In this document: in pieces, positions 32,680-41,824 of the stretch | How positions within the stretch are numbered: position 1 is the first letter of the stretch | Layout: each line of letters opens with the position of its first letter | DNA from: JBKEDF01 sp047975325 | GTDB taxonomy: Bacteria > Pseudomonadota > Alphaproteobacteria > Rhodobacterales > Rhodobacteraceae | DNA: 64,000 nucleotides | Reading direction: 5' to 3' | NCBI GenBank assembly: GCA_047975325.1 | Contig: JBKEDF010000041.1 | Span: 1 to 64,000, forward strand | Position numbers and translations under genes: made by a program | The notes under the pieces: generated by a model | What the model was told of the DNA's origin: nothing | The model's input: the letters and a program-made list of their open reading frames with translations, nothing else | The model's database searches: none

Positions 32680-33363
32680 TTATTCCGTTTTAACCAGCCG
32701 CAGATGGGTGCGCCCCGGTGCCGCGCGGGGTGGGCGCGAGGGGGGCGCATATCGGGCAGGAGTTTCGGCAAAGGTGGCAAGCCGGCCCGTGTGCCGGGTT
32801 TCCGGGTCCAGGGCGGGGGGAAGCGGCTCCACCATCTTCCGCGCAATTGCAAAGCGGCGGGGCGCCTGCCCGATTTCGCCCGTGGTACAGAAGGCGCCGA
32901 ATGCCATGGGCGGGCCTTCCGGTTCAATGGCAAGCGGCAGGATCAGCATTCGCGCCGAAACGGCAGGGCGAGCGAAGCCACGCTCAGCCTCCAGATCCAG
33001 CCAGAGCCGGGCGGGACGGGCAAAGACCTCTTCCAGGGTTTTGGCAAAGGCGGGCCGGTCATGTGTCGTGATGAAACAGGATACCGGCATCCCGCGTATA
33101 TCCATCCCGGCCAGATCGTTCAGATCCATTCCGGCAACGCGGAACCGGGCCAGGCCATGACCGACCCGTTCAATCAGGATTGCCTGGCCAAGCGCGTTTT
33201 CAATTCCGCGTGGATTGATTGCGCTGCGGGGCGGTAGGGCATTTCCTTCACGCAGGCTTTCCCAGTAATCCCGCACAAGCCGCAGCCGTGCTTCGGCCTT
33301 CTGGTGCTGTTCTGCCTGTGCGGGCTTTCCGAAAAACGGGATCATCCCTTGCCTTTCATTCAT
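32680..33363 (-). CDS. PAS_5 domain protein
   Basis: This 227-residue protein fits the alphaproteobacterial PAS_5 family. The N-terminal half has WESLREGNALPPRSAINPRGIENALGQ (only its start, DYWESLREG, and IERVGHGLARFRVAG are distinctive). The C-terminal tail is basic and proline-rich (RYAPPSRPPRAAPG). Members are small single-domain proteins of unknown function, sometimes linked to stress or cell-cycle control. It is read divergently from yicC with a 176-base gap. No output domain is seen. Confidence 0.72.
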   Translation of the reverse strand: MNERQGMIPFFGKPAQAEQHQKAEARLRLVRDYWESLREGNALPPRSAINPRGIENALGQAILIERVGHGLARFRVAGMDLNDLAGMDIRGMPVSCFITTHDRPAFAKTLEEVFARPARLWLDLEAERGFARPAVSARMLILPLAIEPEGPPMAFGAFCTTGEIGQAPRRFAIARKMVEPLPPALDPETRHTGRLATFAETPARYAPPSRPPRAAPGRTHLRLVKTE

Positions 33364-33539
33364 GTCTTCCCCGGGGCGCCGCTTGCCGGTCGGTTTGTGC
33401 TCTGTTAGTCACGCGGCAGGATCGCCCTGACCGGGCAAGGGTCCGCACCGGGGCAAGAATAGAACAAATCCGTCAGATTCGGTGGAAAATTTCGATAAAT
33501 GGTAAAGATCGGCCCGCAAGCTTGGGGAGGCAGCATCAG

Positions 33540-34433
33540 ATGACAGTTTCCATGACCGGTTTCGCCACCCGTCGTGGCCAGGTCGAAGGATGGTCCTGGC
33601 TTTGGGAGATCCGTTCGGTAAATGGCAAGGGGCTGGATCTGCGGTTGCGGCTGCCTGACTGGATTGAGGGGCTTGAGCCCGCGATCCGTAGCGAAATGAC
33701 ACGAATTCTTGGGCGTGGAAATGTGACGCTGGCGCTGAAACTGACGCGCGAGACGGGGCAGGAGGGGGCGATCCGGGTGAATATTCCGGCGCTCAGGGGG
33801 GTCTTGACGGCCCTGGCCCGGATCGAACGGGAGGCGCAAGAGGCCGGGGTTACGTTGCGCCCGGCAAGCCAGGCGGAACTGCTGGCGTTGCGGGGCGTTC
33901 AGGAAAGCGGAACAAGTGAGGAAGACAGCACCGATCTGCGGGCTGCCCTGCTGGCGGATCTTCCGTTTCTGCTGACAGATTTCTGCGCGACCCGTGCGGC
34001 GGAAGGCGCGGCGTTGAACAAGGTCATCACGGGCCAGCTTGATGAGGCCGCAATGCTGCTTTCCAATGCTGCCGCTGCTGCCGAGGCCCGTCGCGATACC
34101 ATTGCCAAGGCCCTGCGCGACAACATCGCCAGGGTGCTGGAACAGACCGACGCCACGGATGAGGCAAGGCTGGCGCAGGAACTTGCCCTGATTGCGGTGA
34201 AAACCGATGTGACAGAGGAAATTGACCGGCTGGGCGCCCATATAGAAGCCGCACGCAAGCTGCTGGCCGCCAAGGGGCCGGTCGGTCGGAAATTCGATTT
34301 CCTGATGCAGGAATTCATGCGTGAAACCAACACGATCTGTTCGAAGGCGCAATCGCTGGAACTGACCCGCACCGGACTTGACCTCAAGACGGTGATCGAT
34401 CAGATGCGTGAACAGGTTCAGAATGTGGAATGA
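33540..34433 (+). CDS. yicC: YicC family endoribonuclease
   Basis: This 297-residue protein begins with the family hallmark SMTGFATRRG and WEIRSVNGKGLDLRLRLPD, and ends with the DUF1732 block RKFDFLMQEFMRETNTICSK in part (KFDFLMQEFMRE). YicC proteins act as endoribonucleases in E. coli. The ATG at 33540 follows GGGGAGG with a 9-base spacer; the reading frame is open well upstream but without family sequence. It overlaps gmk by 4 bases, the usual arrangement in alphaproteobacteria. Confidence 0.9.
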   Translation: MTVSMTGFATRRGQVEGWSWLWEIRSVNGKGLDLRLRLPDWIEGLEPAIRSEMTRILGRGNVTLALKLTRETGQEGAIRVNIPALRGVLTALARIEREAQEAGVTLRPASQAELLALRGVQESGTSEEDSTDLRAALLADLPFLLTDFCATRAAEGAALNKVITGQLDEAAMLLSNAAAAAEARRDTIAKALRDNIARVLEQTDATDEARLAQELALIAVKTDVTEEIDRLGAHIEAARKLLAAKGPVGRKFDFLMQEFMRETNTICSKAQSLELTRTGLDLKTVIDQMREQVQNVE

Positions 34434-35074
34434 TGATGGGCAATCGGCGCGGGCTTCTTCTTATTCTCTCTTCGCCGTCCGGTGCCGGAAAATCAACGCT
34501 TGCGCGGCGGCTGATGGGTTGGGATCCGACAATCCGCTTTTCGGTTTCCGCGACGACTCGTGCCCCCCGACCCGGTGAAACAGACGGGCGGGAATATTAT
34601 TTCAAGTCCCGGACGGAATTTCAGCAGATGGTAGCGGATGCCCAGATGCTCGAACATGCCGAGGTGTTTGGAAACTTCTATGGATCACCGCGTGGTCCGG
34701 TCGAAGCGGCGATGGCCGAAGGGCGCGATACGCTTTTCGATATTGATTGGCAAGGCGGACAGCAGATCAAGAATTCCGCGCTCGGCCGTGATGTCGTATC
34801 GATCTTCGTGCTGCCACCTTCCATTGCTGAACTTGAACGCCGTCTGCGGGGGCGGGCGCAAGACAGCGATGCGATCATCGAAGGCCGCATGTCCAAGAGC
34901 CGCGATGAAATCAGCCATTGGGCCGAATATGACTATGTGCTGGTCAATGATGATCTTGACATTGCCTTTGACAAGCTGGTCACCATCCTGAAGGCGGAAC
35001 GCCTGCGCCGCGACCGCCGACCCGATCTGACAAGACTGGTGCGCGATCTCAATGCGGAGTTTGAAAGCCGATGA
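34430..35074 (+). CDS. gmk: Guanylate kinase
   Basis: Guanylate kinase converts GMP plus ATP to GDP plus ADP, an essential nucleotide step. The 214-residue product has the P-loop SSPSGAGKSTL near residues 13-23, the GMP-binding VSATTRAPRPGETDGREY, and the DIDWQGGQQI motif near residue 103. It starts within the yicC stop (ATGA), and its own stop overlaps the gamma carbonic anhydrase start, so the three genes are translationally coupled. Length and motifs are ordinary. Confidence 0.96.
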   Translation: MMMGNRRGLLLILSSPSGAGKSTLARRLMGWDPTIRFSVSATTRAPRPGETDGREYYFKSRTEFQQMVADAQMLEHAEVFGNFYGSPRGPVEAAMAEGRDTLFDIDWQGGQQIKNSALGRDVVSIFVLPPSIAELERRLRGRAQDSDAIIEGRMSKSRDEISHWAEYDYVLVNDDLDIAFDKLVTILKAERLRRDRRPDLTRLVRDLNAEFESR

Positions 35075-35589
35075 TTTACACGCTCGATGGAATTGCCCCC
35101 AGGGTTCACGCCGATAGCTGGGTGGCCCCGGATGCCAATGTGATCGGAAAGATCGTGCTGGAGGAAGGCGTTGGTATCTGGTTTGGTGCGACGCTGCGTG
35201 GAGATAATGAGGAAATCCATGTTGGGGCAGGCACGAATATCCAGGAAAATTCGGTGCTGCATACGGATATGGGCTATCCGCTGACAATCGGTGCCAATTG
35301 CACCATTGGGCATAAGGCGATGCTGCATGGCTGTACCATTGGCGAGGGTACGCTGGTTGGTATGGGGGCGACGGTCCTGAATGGGGCGAAGATCGGCAAG
35401 GGATGTCTGATCGGGGCCTGTGCGCTGATTACCGAAGGTAAGGATATTCCCGATTATTCGCTGGTGATGGGGGCACCGGGCAAGGTTGTTCGGCAACTGG
35501 ATGAAGAGGCGCGGGAGGGGTTGTTTGCCTCCGCCCGCAACTATCAGCAAAATATGCGCCGTTTCCGTTCGGGCATGAAGGAGATTTGA
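35071..35589 (+). CDS. Gamma-type carbonic anhydrase-like protein
   Basis: This 172-residue left-handed beta-helix protein belongs to the gamma carbonic anhydrase/YrdA family of trimeric hexapeptide-repeat proteins. Metal-ligand histidines are visible in VLHTDMG, GHKAMLHGCTIG and nearby; the hexapeptide pattern IGANCTIGHKAM and VGMGATVLNGAKIG follows. Some members have carbonic anhydrase activity and many do not show it, so the activity is unproven here. It overlaps gmk by 4 bases. A weak GCCCGGG/CCCGGGC stem lies at 35625-35655 downstream. Confidence 0.86.
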   Translation: MIYTLDGIAPRVHADSWVAPDANVIGKIVLEEGVGIWFGATLRGDNEEIHVGAGTNIQENSVLHTDMGYPLTIGANCTIGHKAMLHGCTIGEGTLVGMGATVLNGAKIGKGCLIGACALITEGKDIPDYSLVMGAPGKVVRQLDEEAREGLFASARNYQQNMRRFRSGMKEI

Positions 35590-35701
35590 ACAAAACTTCC
35601 TGAAACGGGCTGTGTAATGGCTTTGCCCGGGCAGGAACCCGATATCATCCCGGGCTCATGCAAGCTTTCCCTTTCCGTGAGGTATCGCTAGGTTCTGGTC
35701 C

Positions 35702-37027
35702 ATGTTTCGATGGCTCAAATATTTCATGCCGCGGGGGCTTTATGGCCGGGCGGCGCTGATTCTGATCGTGCCGGTGGTGGCGATCCAGCTTGTCGTATCG
35801 CTCGATTTCATCCAGCGGCACTTCGAAAGGGTCACGCAGCGCATGACCGAAGGGGTCATTTCGGAAATCGGGCTTTTGCGGCAGGTGATTGCGGAGGCGC
35901 CAGACCTGGAAGGGGCGCGGATGGAGGCAGCGAAGGCTGCAGGGGCCTTGCGGATCGAACTGGTCCTGCCAGCCGAGCCTGCAAGTGCTGCAACAGGGGA
36001 TGATCGCGGTTTCTTTGACCTTTCCGGGCGCGAGGTGATTTCAACCCTGCGGGCGGGGTTGGAGGATGTCCAGGCGATTGAGCTTCTGACGGATCCGCGC
36101 CGGGTGCGCCTGTGGCTTGGGACGACACAGGGCCTGGCCATGCTGACGCTGGACCGGAACCGGGTTTCGGCCTCCAATCCGCATCAGCTTCTGGTGCTGA
36201 TGATCCTGACATCGGTCCTGATGACGCTGATTGCCTATCTTTTCCTGCGCAACCAGTTGCGCCCGATTGAACGGCTTGCGGCGGCGGCTTCGGCTTTTGG
36301 GCGGGGGGAGGTGATCCCCTATCGGCCGCGCGGTGCAACGGAGGTCCGCGCGGCGGGGGCGGCGTTTCTGGATATGCGTGGCCGGATCGAGCGGCAGATT
36401 GAACAGCGAACCATGATGCTTTCGGGCATAAGCCATGATCTGCGCACGCCGCTGACCCGGATGAAACTGAGCCTGTCGATGTTACCCCCAGATGAGGATA
36501 CCGAGGCCCTGAATTCGGATGTTGATCAGATGCAGCGGCTGGTGGATGAATTTCTGGCCTTTGCACGCGGTGATGCGACGGAGGAGATGGAGGAAACCGA
36601 TCCGCGCATGCTGCTGGAAACCGCGCTTGGCCGGGCGGATCGGGCAGGGCAGGATCTGCGGCTTTACCGATATGAGGGGGAAGGTGTGATCCGGATGCGT
36701 GCAATGGCGGTGGCGCGCGCGCTCGATAACCTGATCGGCAATGCGCTGCGCTATGGCAATCGGGCCGAGATTTCCTGCATCCTTGGACCGAAATCCTTGC
36801 GGCTGCTGGTGGAGGATGACGGCCCCGGTATCCCCGAAAATCAGTGGGAAGAGGCCTTGACCCCCTTTTCCCGGCTCGACAAGGCGCGTGACCCGAACCG
36901 GGGTGGTGGCGTCGGGCTGGGACTGGCCATTGCCTCGGATGTTGCGCGCAGCCATGGCGGGACACTTCGTCTGGGACGGAGCGAACGGCTGGCCGGGCTC
37001 AAGGCGGACCTGGTGATTCCGCGCTGA
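35702..37027 (+). CDS. EnvZ-like sensor histidine kinase
   Basis: This inner-membrane histidine kinase has 441 residues. The order is transmembrane helix near 17-36, periplasmic sensor region (about 40-160), second helix near 163-183, HAMP (about 184-235), dimerisation/phosphoacceptor His245 in SGISHDLRTPLTRMK, N-box DNLIGNALRYGN, and G-boxes VEDDGPGIPE and GGGVGLGLAIA. This is the EnvZ/OmpR-class layout. No response regulator gene is adjacent, so it is an orphan in this window. It runs toward metY and ends at a bidirectional terminator. Confidence 0.9.
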   Translation: MFRWLKYFMPRGLYGRAALILIVPVVAIQLVVSLDFIQRHFERVTQRMTEGVISEIGLLRQVIAEAPDLEGARMEAAKAAGALRIELVLPAEPASAATGDDRGFFDLSGREVISTLRAGLEDVQAIELLTDPRRVRLWLGTTQGLAMLTLDRNRVSASNPHQLLVLMILTSVLMTLIAYLFLRNQLRPIERLAAAASAFGRGEVIPYRPRGATEVRAAGAAFLDMRGRIERQIEQRTMMLSGISHDLRTPLTRMKLSLSMLPPDEDTEALNSDVDQMQRLVDEFLAFARGDATEEMEETDPRMLLETALGRADRAGQDLRLYRYEGEGVIRMRAMAVARALDNLIGNALRYGNRAEISCILGPKSLRLLVEDDGPGIPENQWEEALTPFSRLDKARDPNRGGGVGLGLAIASDVARSHGGTLRLGRSERLAGLKADLVIPR

Positions 37028-37057
37028 TCGGTGACAAAAGGGGGGCTGCGTTTCATT

Positions 37058-37094
37058 GCATGACCCCACCCGCCACAGCGGAAAGGGGTCATGC
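37058..37094. terminator. Bidirectional terminator between histidine kinase and metY
   Basis: A 10-bp perfect stem (GCATGACCCC at 37058-37067, GGGGTCATGC at 37085-37094) with an inner CCGC/GCGG helix lies between convergent genes. GTTTTC follows on the plus strand. The position and the T-rich follow-up fit termination in the plus direction and probably both. Confidence 0.75.
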
Positions 37095-37112
37095 GTTTTC
37101 AGGAAGGCCGGT

Positions 37113-38405
37113 TCAGGCCGTCGCCTTCGCCAGTGCCTGATCCAGATCTGCGATGAGATCCGCAGGATCCTCTATGCCAATGGAAAGCCGGACGATATTG
37201 GGTCCGGCCCCGGCGGCTATCTGGCGATCCTCGGGCAATTGACGGTGCGTGGTCGATGCGGGATGAATGACAAGGCTGCGCGTATCGCCAAGATTGGCAA
37301 CGTGGGAAAAGAGGTTGAGGTTTTCCACCAGCTTGACGCAAGCCGCATATCCGCCCTTGACCGCTATGGTGAAAAGCGCCCCGGCGCCTTTCGGACAGAC
37401 CGATGCAATACGGTCATGATAGGGGGAGCTTTCCAGCCCGGCATAGGTGACTTCTTCCACGCGGGGATCGGCCTCCAGCCATTTTGCCAGTTTCTGCGCG
37501 TTTGCCACATGGCGTTCCATTCGCAGGGACAGCGTTTCAATTCCCATCAGCGTGTAATGCGCCCCTTGTGGGTTCATCGTCATCCCCAGATCGCGCAGCC
37601 CGATCGCGATGGAATGGAATGTAAAGGCCATTGGCCCCAGAACCTCATGGAATTTCAGCCCGTGATAGGCGGGTTCCGGCGCTGAAAGGGAAGGAAACTT
37701 ATCCGTTGCGGACCAGTCGAACTTTCCCGAATCCACAACCGCGCCGCCCGTAACCGTACCATTGCCGGTCAGATATTTCGTGGCCGAATGCACGACCAGC
37801 GTTGCGCCAAGGTCGATTGGCCGACACAGATAAGGTGTAGCCGTGGTATTATCGACGATCAGTGGCAGGCCATGCTTGTCGGCAATGCCCGCAACAGCCG
37901 GGATATCGGTGATATAACCGCCCGGATTGGCAATGCTTTCGCAGAAGATCGCACGGGTATTGTCGTCAACAGCCGCTTCCAGCGCGGCCAGATCGTCGAA
38001 ATCGACAAATTTTGCCGACCAGCCGAATTTGCGGATCGTATTGGCGAATTGTTGCATCGTGCCGCCATATAGCCGGGTTGAAGCCACCAGGTTGCAGCCT
38101 GGTCCCATCAGCGGAAACAGCGCCATGATCTGTGCCGCATGGCCCGAGGAACAGCAAACCGCCCCCGCGCCCCCTTCGAGTGCCGCTATACGTTCCCCCA
38201 ATGCCGCCACTGTCGGATTGGTCAGGCGGGAATACATATAGCCCACCTCCTGCAGATTGAACAAAGCTGCCGCGTGATCGGCATCGCGAAAGACATAGGC
38301 CGTGGTCTGATAGATCGGGGTCTGCCGCGCACCCGTGGCCGGGTCGGGCCGGGCGCCGGCATGGATCTGCAATGTGTCGAAACCGTAGCTGGGCGCATCT
38401 GACAT
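37113..38405 (-). CDS. metY: O-acetylhomoserine aminocarboxypropyltransferase (sulfhydrylase)
   Basis: This PLP enzyme makes homocysteine from O-acetylhomoserine and sulfide in methionine synthesis. The 430-residue product has the Cys/Met-metabolism fold: SRLTNPTVAALGERIAALEGG in part (RLTNPTVAALGER), SSGHAAQ near residue 87, and the Schiff-base Lys210 in VVHSATKYLTGNG. The start at 38405 follows GGAGGAAATCCC, whereas a long upstream open frame has no family sequence. The length is typical of MetY rather than MetB/MetC (about 380-400). It faces the lytic transglycosylase gene divergently. Confidence 0.92.
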   Translation of the reverse strand: MSDAPSYGFDTLQIHAGARPDPATGARQTPIYQTTAYVFRDADHAAALFNLQEVGYMYSRLTNPTVAALGERIAALEGGAGAVCCSSGHAAQIMALFPLMGPGCNLVASTRLYGGTMQQFANTIRKFGWSAKFVDFDDLAALEAAVDDNTRAIFCESIANPGGYITDIPAVAGIADKHGLPLIVDNTTATPYLCRPIDLGATLVVHSATKYLTGNGTVTGGAVVDSGKFDWSATDKFPSLSAPEPAYHGLKFHEVLGPMAFTFHSIAIGLRDLGMTMNPQGAHYTLMGIETLSLRMERHVANAQKLAKWLEADPRVEEVTYAGLESSPYHDRIASVCPKGAGALFTIAVKGGYAACVKLVENLNLFSHVANLGDTRSLVIHPASTTHRQLPEDRQIAAGAGPNIVRLSIGIEDPADLIADLDQALAKATA

Positions 38406-38583
38406 GGGATTTCCTCCAATATGGTCCGGATTCTTTGCAGGGACGTTAGGGCAAAGCACAGCCCGGCACAACGGCGCGCATTGTCCCTGCGTCATTGGCG
38501 GATTCCGGCGCATATCCCTGTGCCCGGTTTGTGTGGCGGCGTGGTTGCGGGTAGGACAGGTGCCGCCAAACCGGAGCCGGATC

Positions 38584-39063
38584 ATGCCGAAATTTCTGCG
38601 CCATCTTGCCCTCATCGGAATCCTGGGGTTGCTTTCCGCCTGTGCGGCGGGTGGTGATCAGGAACAGTTGAGCTTTGCGGCCAAGCCGAAAATCCCGCTT
38701 CATGTCAATGAGACGCCAGAGCTGCGCAAGCTCATCAACAAATATGCCGATGGTTACGGGGTGCCGCGCCCATTGGTGCACAGGGTGATCATCCGTGAAA
38801 GCCATCACCGCCCCTGGGCGCGCAATGGCCCCTATTACGGGCTGATGCAGATCCTGCCTGCCACCGCGCGCGGCATGGGGTATGAAGGGCCCGCAGAGGG
38901 GCTTCTGGATGCCGAAACCAACCTCAAATATGCGGTAAAATATCTGCGCGGCGCCTGGCTCGTGTCGGACGGGAACCATGACGATGCCGTGAAATGGTAT
39001 GCGCGTGGCTATTATTATGAGGCCAAACGGCAAGGCATGCTGGAAGAAACGGGATTGCGGTAA
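38584..39063 (+). CDS. Lytic transglycosylase lipoprotein
   Basis: This 159-residue protein has a lipoprotein signal peptide with lipobox LLSAC, acylated Cys20. It is followed by an SLT (lysozyme-like) domain with catalytic Glu72 in IIRESHHRP, then GLMQILPATA and a late AVKWYARGYY replacing the common AYN-G-P motif. It probably cleaves peptidoglycan at the outer membrane. ATG 38584 has GGAG 8 bases upstream. The domain is small but complete. Confidence 0.88.
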   Translation: MPKFLRHLALIGILGLLSACAAGGDQEQLSFAAKPKIPLHVNETPELRKLINKYADGYGVPRPLVHRVIIRESHHRPWARNGPYYGLMQILPATARGMGYEGPAEGLLDAETNLKYAVKYLRGAWLVSDGNHDDAVKWYARGYYYEAKRQGMLEETGLR

Positions 39064-39066
39064 GAT

Positions 39067-39085
39067 CCGGGCATCGCCTGCCCGG
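39067..39085. terminator. Stem-loop between convergent genes
   Basis: A perfect 7-bp stem (CCGGGCA at 39067-39073, TGCCCGG at 39079-39085) with a 5-base loop fills the 38-base gap between the transglycosylase gene and ubiH, which converge. It is a likely terminator, although no T-run follows. Confidence 0.55.
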
Positions 39086-39101
39086 CACCTTGCAGGGCGT
39101 G

Positions 39102-40298
39102 TTACCGCAATCCGAGGCCCGTTTTCATCAACCTGTGGCGGATCGGTGCAATATCATGCAGCGCCCGCAGCGCCCCCATCCGCAGATCGCGCAGCGGCTG
39201 GACCGATAGCATCGATGCGCGGTTGAGCATGTCGATCCCGGCAACCCGTGCCAGAATGTCGGGATGCCGCTTGCGGTGATAGGCCGACAGCATCGCGGCA
39301 TCGCCCAGCCCTTCGGGGCGGTTACGGGCCAGATCAAGCAGGCAGGCAAGATCGGCAAGGCTCATATTCAACCCCTGTGCCCCGATCGGGGGCACGACAT
39401 GCGCGGCCTCCGCCATCAGCGCGGCACGCTGGCCTGCCATGCGTTCCGCCCGCTGGCTGATGATCGGCCAGATGCCAAGCCGGGTTTCGAGCCGCAGCGG
39501 CCCCAGCACGTTTGCGGAACGTTCGGCCATCGCCGCTTCGAATTCGGCCCCGGGCAGGGCTACAAGCCGCGTGATCTTTTCGCCCCGATCCATCCAGACC
39601 ACGGCAGAGGCCGGACGTCCTTCATGATCGGGGAGGGGGACGAGAGTGAAGGGCCCTCCACTGCGATGCACTTCGATTGAGCAGTTGTCATGGGGGAGTG
39701 GATGACTGACGGCGAAAGCCAGGGCCTTTTGCCCATAGCGCCAGGTTCGAACGCCAATCCCCAGTGCCTGGCGCATCGGTGACTGACGGCCATCCGCCGC
39801 GATCAAAAGCCGGGCCGAAATCCGGCTGCCATCCGATAAGGTGACAAGCGCCTCACCATCCCGGGTGACAAGCCCCGTTGTTGCGATTCCGGGGCGGAAA
39901 TCGGCATCCTCCAGCCGATCCAGATGCGCCACCATTTCCCGACGCAGGAGCCAGTTTGGCAAATTTTGCCCAAAGGGTGCATCCGATATTTCCTCCGCCC
40001 GAAAATCGCGACCCAACCGGACCTGTGGTTCCGGGCCGCCCGCATCCATGATGCGCATGGTCTGAAGCGGCGTGGCGAAAGGGGCAAGGCGTGGCCAGAT
40101 CCCCACTTGCTGCAACAATGCCACGGAAGGTTGCAAGAAGGCGGTGGAACGCAAATCTGCCCCCTCCGCCGCAGCCTCGGTAACCGGGGGGGCCGGATCG
40201 ACGCAGATTACCCGGAACCCTGCCGCCGCAAATCCGGCTGCGGCCATCAGCCCGGCCACACCACCACCGGAAATCAGGATATCGGTTTCGTCAGTCAT
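39102..40298 (-). CDS. UbiH/UbiF-family FAD-dependent monooxygenase
   Basis: This flavin hydroxylase of the ubiquinone-biosynthesis type has 398 residues. Seen are the FAD-binding GGGVAGLMAAAGFA near the N-terminus, the second FAD motif LIAADGRQSPMR near residue 165, and AHVVPPIGAQGLNMSLAD near residue 287. Family members hydroxylate the quinone ring; which position is modified cannot be told from the sequence. The ATG at 40298 follows GGAGGGG. It lies downstream of gltA on the same strand with a stem-loop in between. Confidence 0.85.
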   Translation of the reverse strand: MTDETDILISGGGVAGLMAAAGFAAAGFRVICVDPAPPVTEAAAEGADLRSTAFLQPSVALLQQVGIWPRLAPFATPLQTMRIMDAGGPEPQVRLGRDFRAEEISDAPFGQNLPNWLLRREMVAHLDRLEDADFRPGIATTGLVTRDGEALVTLSDGSRISARLLIAADGRQSPMRQALGIGVRTWRYGQKALAFAVSHPLPHDNCSIEVHRSGGPFTLVPLPDHEGRPASAVVWMDRGEKITRLVALPGAEFEAAMAERSANVLGPLRLETRLGIWPIISQRAERMAGQRAALMAEAAHVVPPIGAQGLNMSLADLACLLDLARNRPEGLGDAAMLSAYHRKRHPDILARVAGIDMLNRASMLSVQPLRDLRMGALRALHDIAPIRHRLMKTGLGLR

Positions 40299-40384
40299 GG
40301 CGTTCCCCTCCAAGCCTGCCTGGGTTTTTGGGGGCGGAAAATCAAGGCGGCAAAAAAATCGCCATATCCGGCAGGATTGCCGAT

Positions 40385-40405
40385 GGCGGCCCTGACCGGG
40401 CCGCC
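40385..40405 (-). terminator. Stem-loop after gltA
   Basis: A perfect 8-bp GC stem (GGCGGCCC at 40385-40392, GGGCCGCC at 40398-40405) with a 5-base loop begins 10 bases beyond the gltA stop. A second weak hairpin with a run of seven T on the minus strand lies about 30 bases on. Together they may end gltA transcription before ubiH. Confidence 0.5.
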
Positions 40406-40415
40406 GGGCATATGT

Positions 40416-41711
40416 TCAGCGGGAAGCGACGGGAAGGTAGTCCCGTTTTTTCGCCCCGATATAAAGCTGTCGCGGGCGTCCGATCTTCTGATTCTTGTCG
40501 CCAAGCATTTCCTTCCATTGGGAAATCCAGCCTACCGTGCGGCTCAGCGCGAAGATCGGGGTGAACATCGCGGTCGGGAATCCCATGGCCTCAAGGATGA
40601 TGCCGGAATAGAAGTCGACATTCGGATAGAGCTTTTTCTCGATGAAGTAATCATCTTCAAGCGCGATCTTTTCCAGTGCCTTGGCAACCTTCAGCGTCTC
40701 GTTGTCGTGAATGCCCAGCAGTTCCAGCACCTCATCGGCGCTTTCCTTCATCACTTTCGCGCGGGGGTCGAAATTCTTGTAGACCCGGTGGCCGAAACCC
40801 ATCAGCCGGAACGGGTCATTCTTGTCCTTGGCGCGGGCGATGAATTCCGGAATCCGGTCAACGGTGCCGATTTCACGCAACATTTCAAGGCAGGCCTGGT
40901 TGGCGCCGCCATGCGCCGGCCCCCAGAGACAGGCAATGCCCGCAGCGATACAGGCAAAGGGATTGGCCCCGGATGATCCGGCAAGCCGAACGGTTGACGT
41001 GGAGGCGTTTTGTTCATGATCCGCATGCAACATCATGATCCGGTCCATGGCCTTTTCCAGAACCGGGCTGACCGTGTAATCCTCGGCCGGGACCGAGAAG
41101 CACATGTTGAGGAAATTGGCCGAATAGGAAAGTGTGTTCTTCGGATAGACGAAGGGCTGCCCGATGGAATATTTATAGGCCATGGCCGCGATGGTCGGCA
41201 GTTTTGCAATCATGCGAACGGCCGAAACCTCCCGATGCCAGCGGTCATTGATATCCAGACTGTCATGATAAAAGGCGGACATCGCACCCACGACGCCCAC
41301 CATGGTGGCCATCGGGTGGCTATCCCTGCGGAAACCACGGAAGAAATTGTGCATCTGTTCATGCACCATCGTGTGATTGGTCACGCGGTTTTCAAAATCG
41401 ACCATCTCGGCCTGATTGGGCAATTCGCCGTATAGCAGCAGGTAGCAGACTTCGAGGAAATGCGATTTCTCGGCCAGTTGTTCGATCGGATATCCACGAT
41501 AGAGCAGCTCCCCCTCGTCGCCATCGATATAGGTGATGGCACTTTCGCAAGAGGCGGTGGATGTGAAGCCCGGATCGTAGGTGAAAATATCGCCCTGGGC
41601 ATAGAGCTTGCTGATATCGACGACATCCGGGCCGAGCGTCGGTGAATAGACCGGAAGTTCGATTTGCTTGTTTCCGACAGTCAGCGTTGCGCTTCTTTTT
41701 TCTTCTGCCAT
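40416..41711 (-). CDS. gltA: Citrate synthase
   Basis: Citrate synthase condenses oxaloacetate and acetyl-CoA in the TCA cycle. The 431-residue protein has the signature GFGHRVYKNFDPRA near residues 305-318, LYHD-like FYHDSLDI, and GPAHGGANQA near residue 260. The length and the N-terminal beta-rich region fit the hexameric Gram-negative type. ATG 41711 lies after GAGAGGG. It is next to gltX and comEC, a neighbourhood often kept in Rhodobacterales. Confidence 0.96.
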   Translation of the reverse strand: MAEEKRSATLTVGNKQIELPVYSPTLGPDVVDISKLYAQGDIFTYDPGFTSTASCESAITYIDGDEGELLYRGYPIEQLAEKSHFLEVCYLLLYGELPNQAEMVDFENRVTNHTMVHEQMHNFFRGFRRDSHPMATMVGVVGAMSAFYHDSLDINDRWHREVSAVRMIAKLPTIAAMAYKYSIGQPFVYPKNTLSYSANFLNMCFSVPAEDYTVSPVLEKAMDRIMMLHADHEQNASTSTVRLAGSSGANPFACIAAGIACLWGPAHGGANQACLEMLREIGTVDRIPEFIARAKDKNDPFRLMGFGHRVYKNFDPRAKVMKESADEVLELLGIHDNETLKVAKALEKIALEDDYFIEKKLYPNVDFYSGIILEAMGFPTAMFTPIFALSRTVGWISQWKEMLGDKNQKIGRPRQLYIGAKKRDYLPVASR

Positions 41712-41824
41712 TCTGCGATCCCTCTCCGGTTGTTTATGATGGCGCCATGGCCGGGAAAGCGGCACGCGCGGCGGTTGAGGACAACCCCCATCCCGGGGGA
41801 TATCCGATTTCGTTTGAGCGGGGC

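Noticed and set aside
35625..35655. GCCCGGG/CCCGGGC inverted repeat after the carbonic anhydrase gene as a terminator
   Set aside because: The stem is only 7 bp with a 17-base loop and no T-run; too weak to list as a terminator.
38406..38615. 70-codon N-terminal extension of metY
   Set aside because: The extension has no MetY sequence and covers the GGAGG site that precedes ATG 38405; it belongs to the divergent promoter region.
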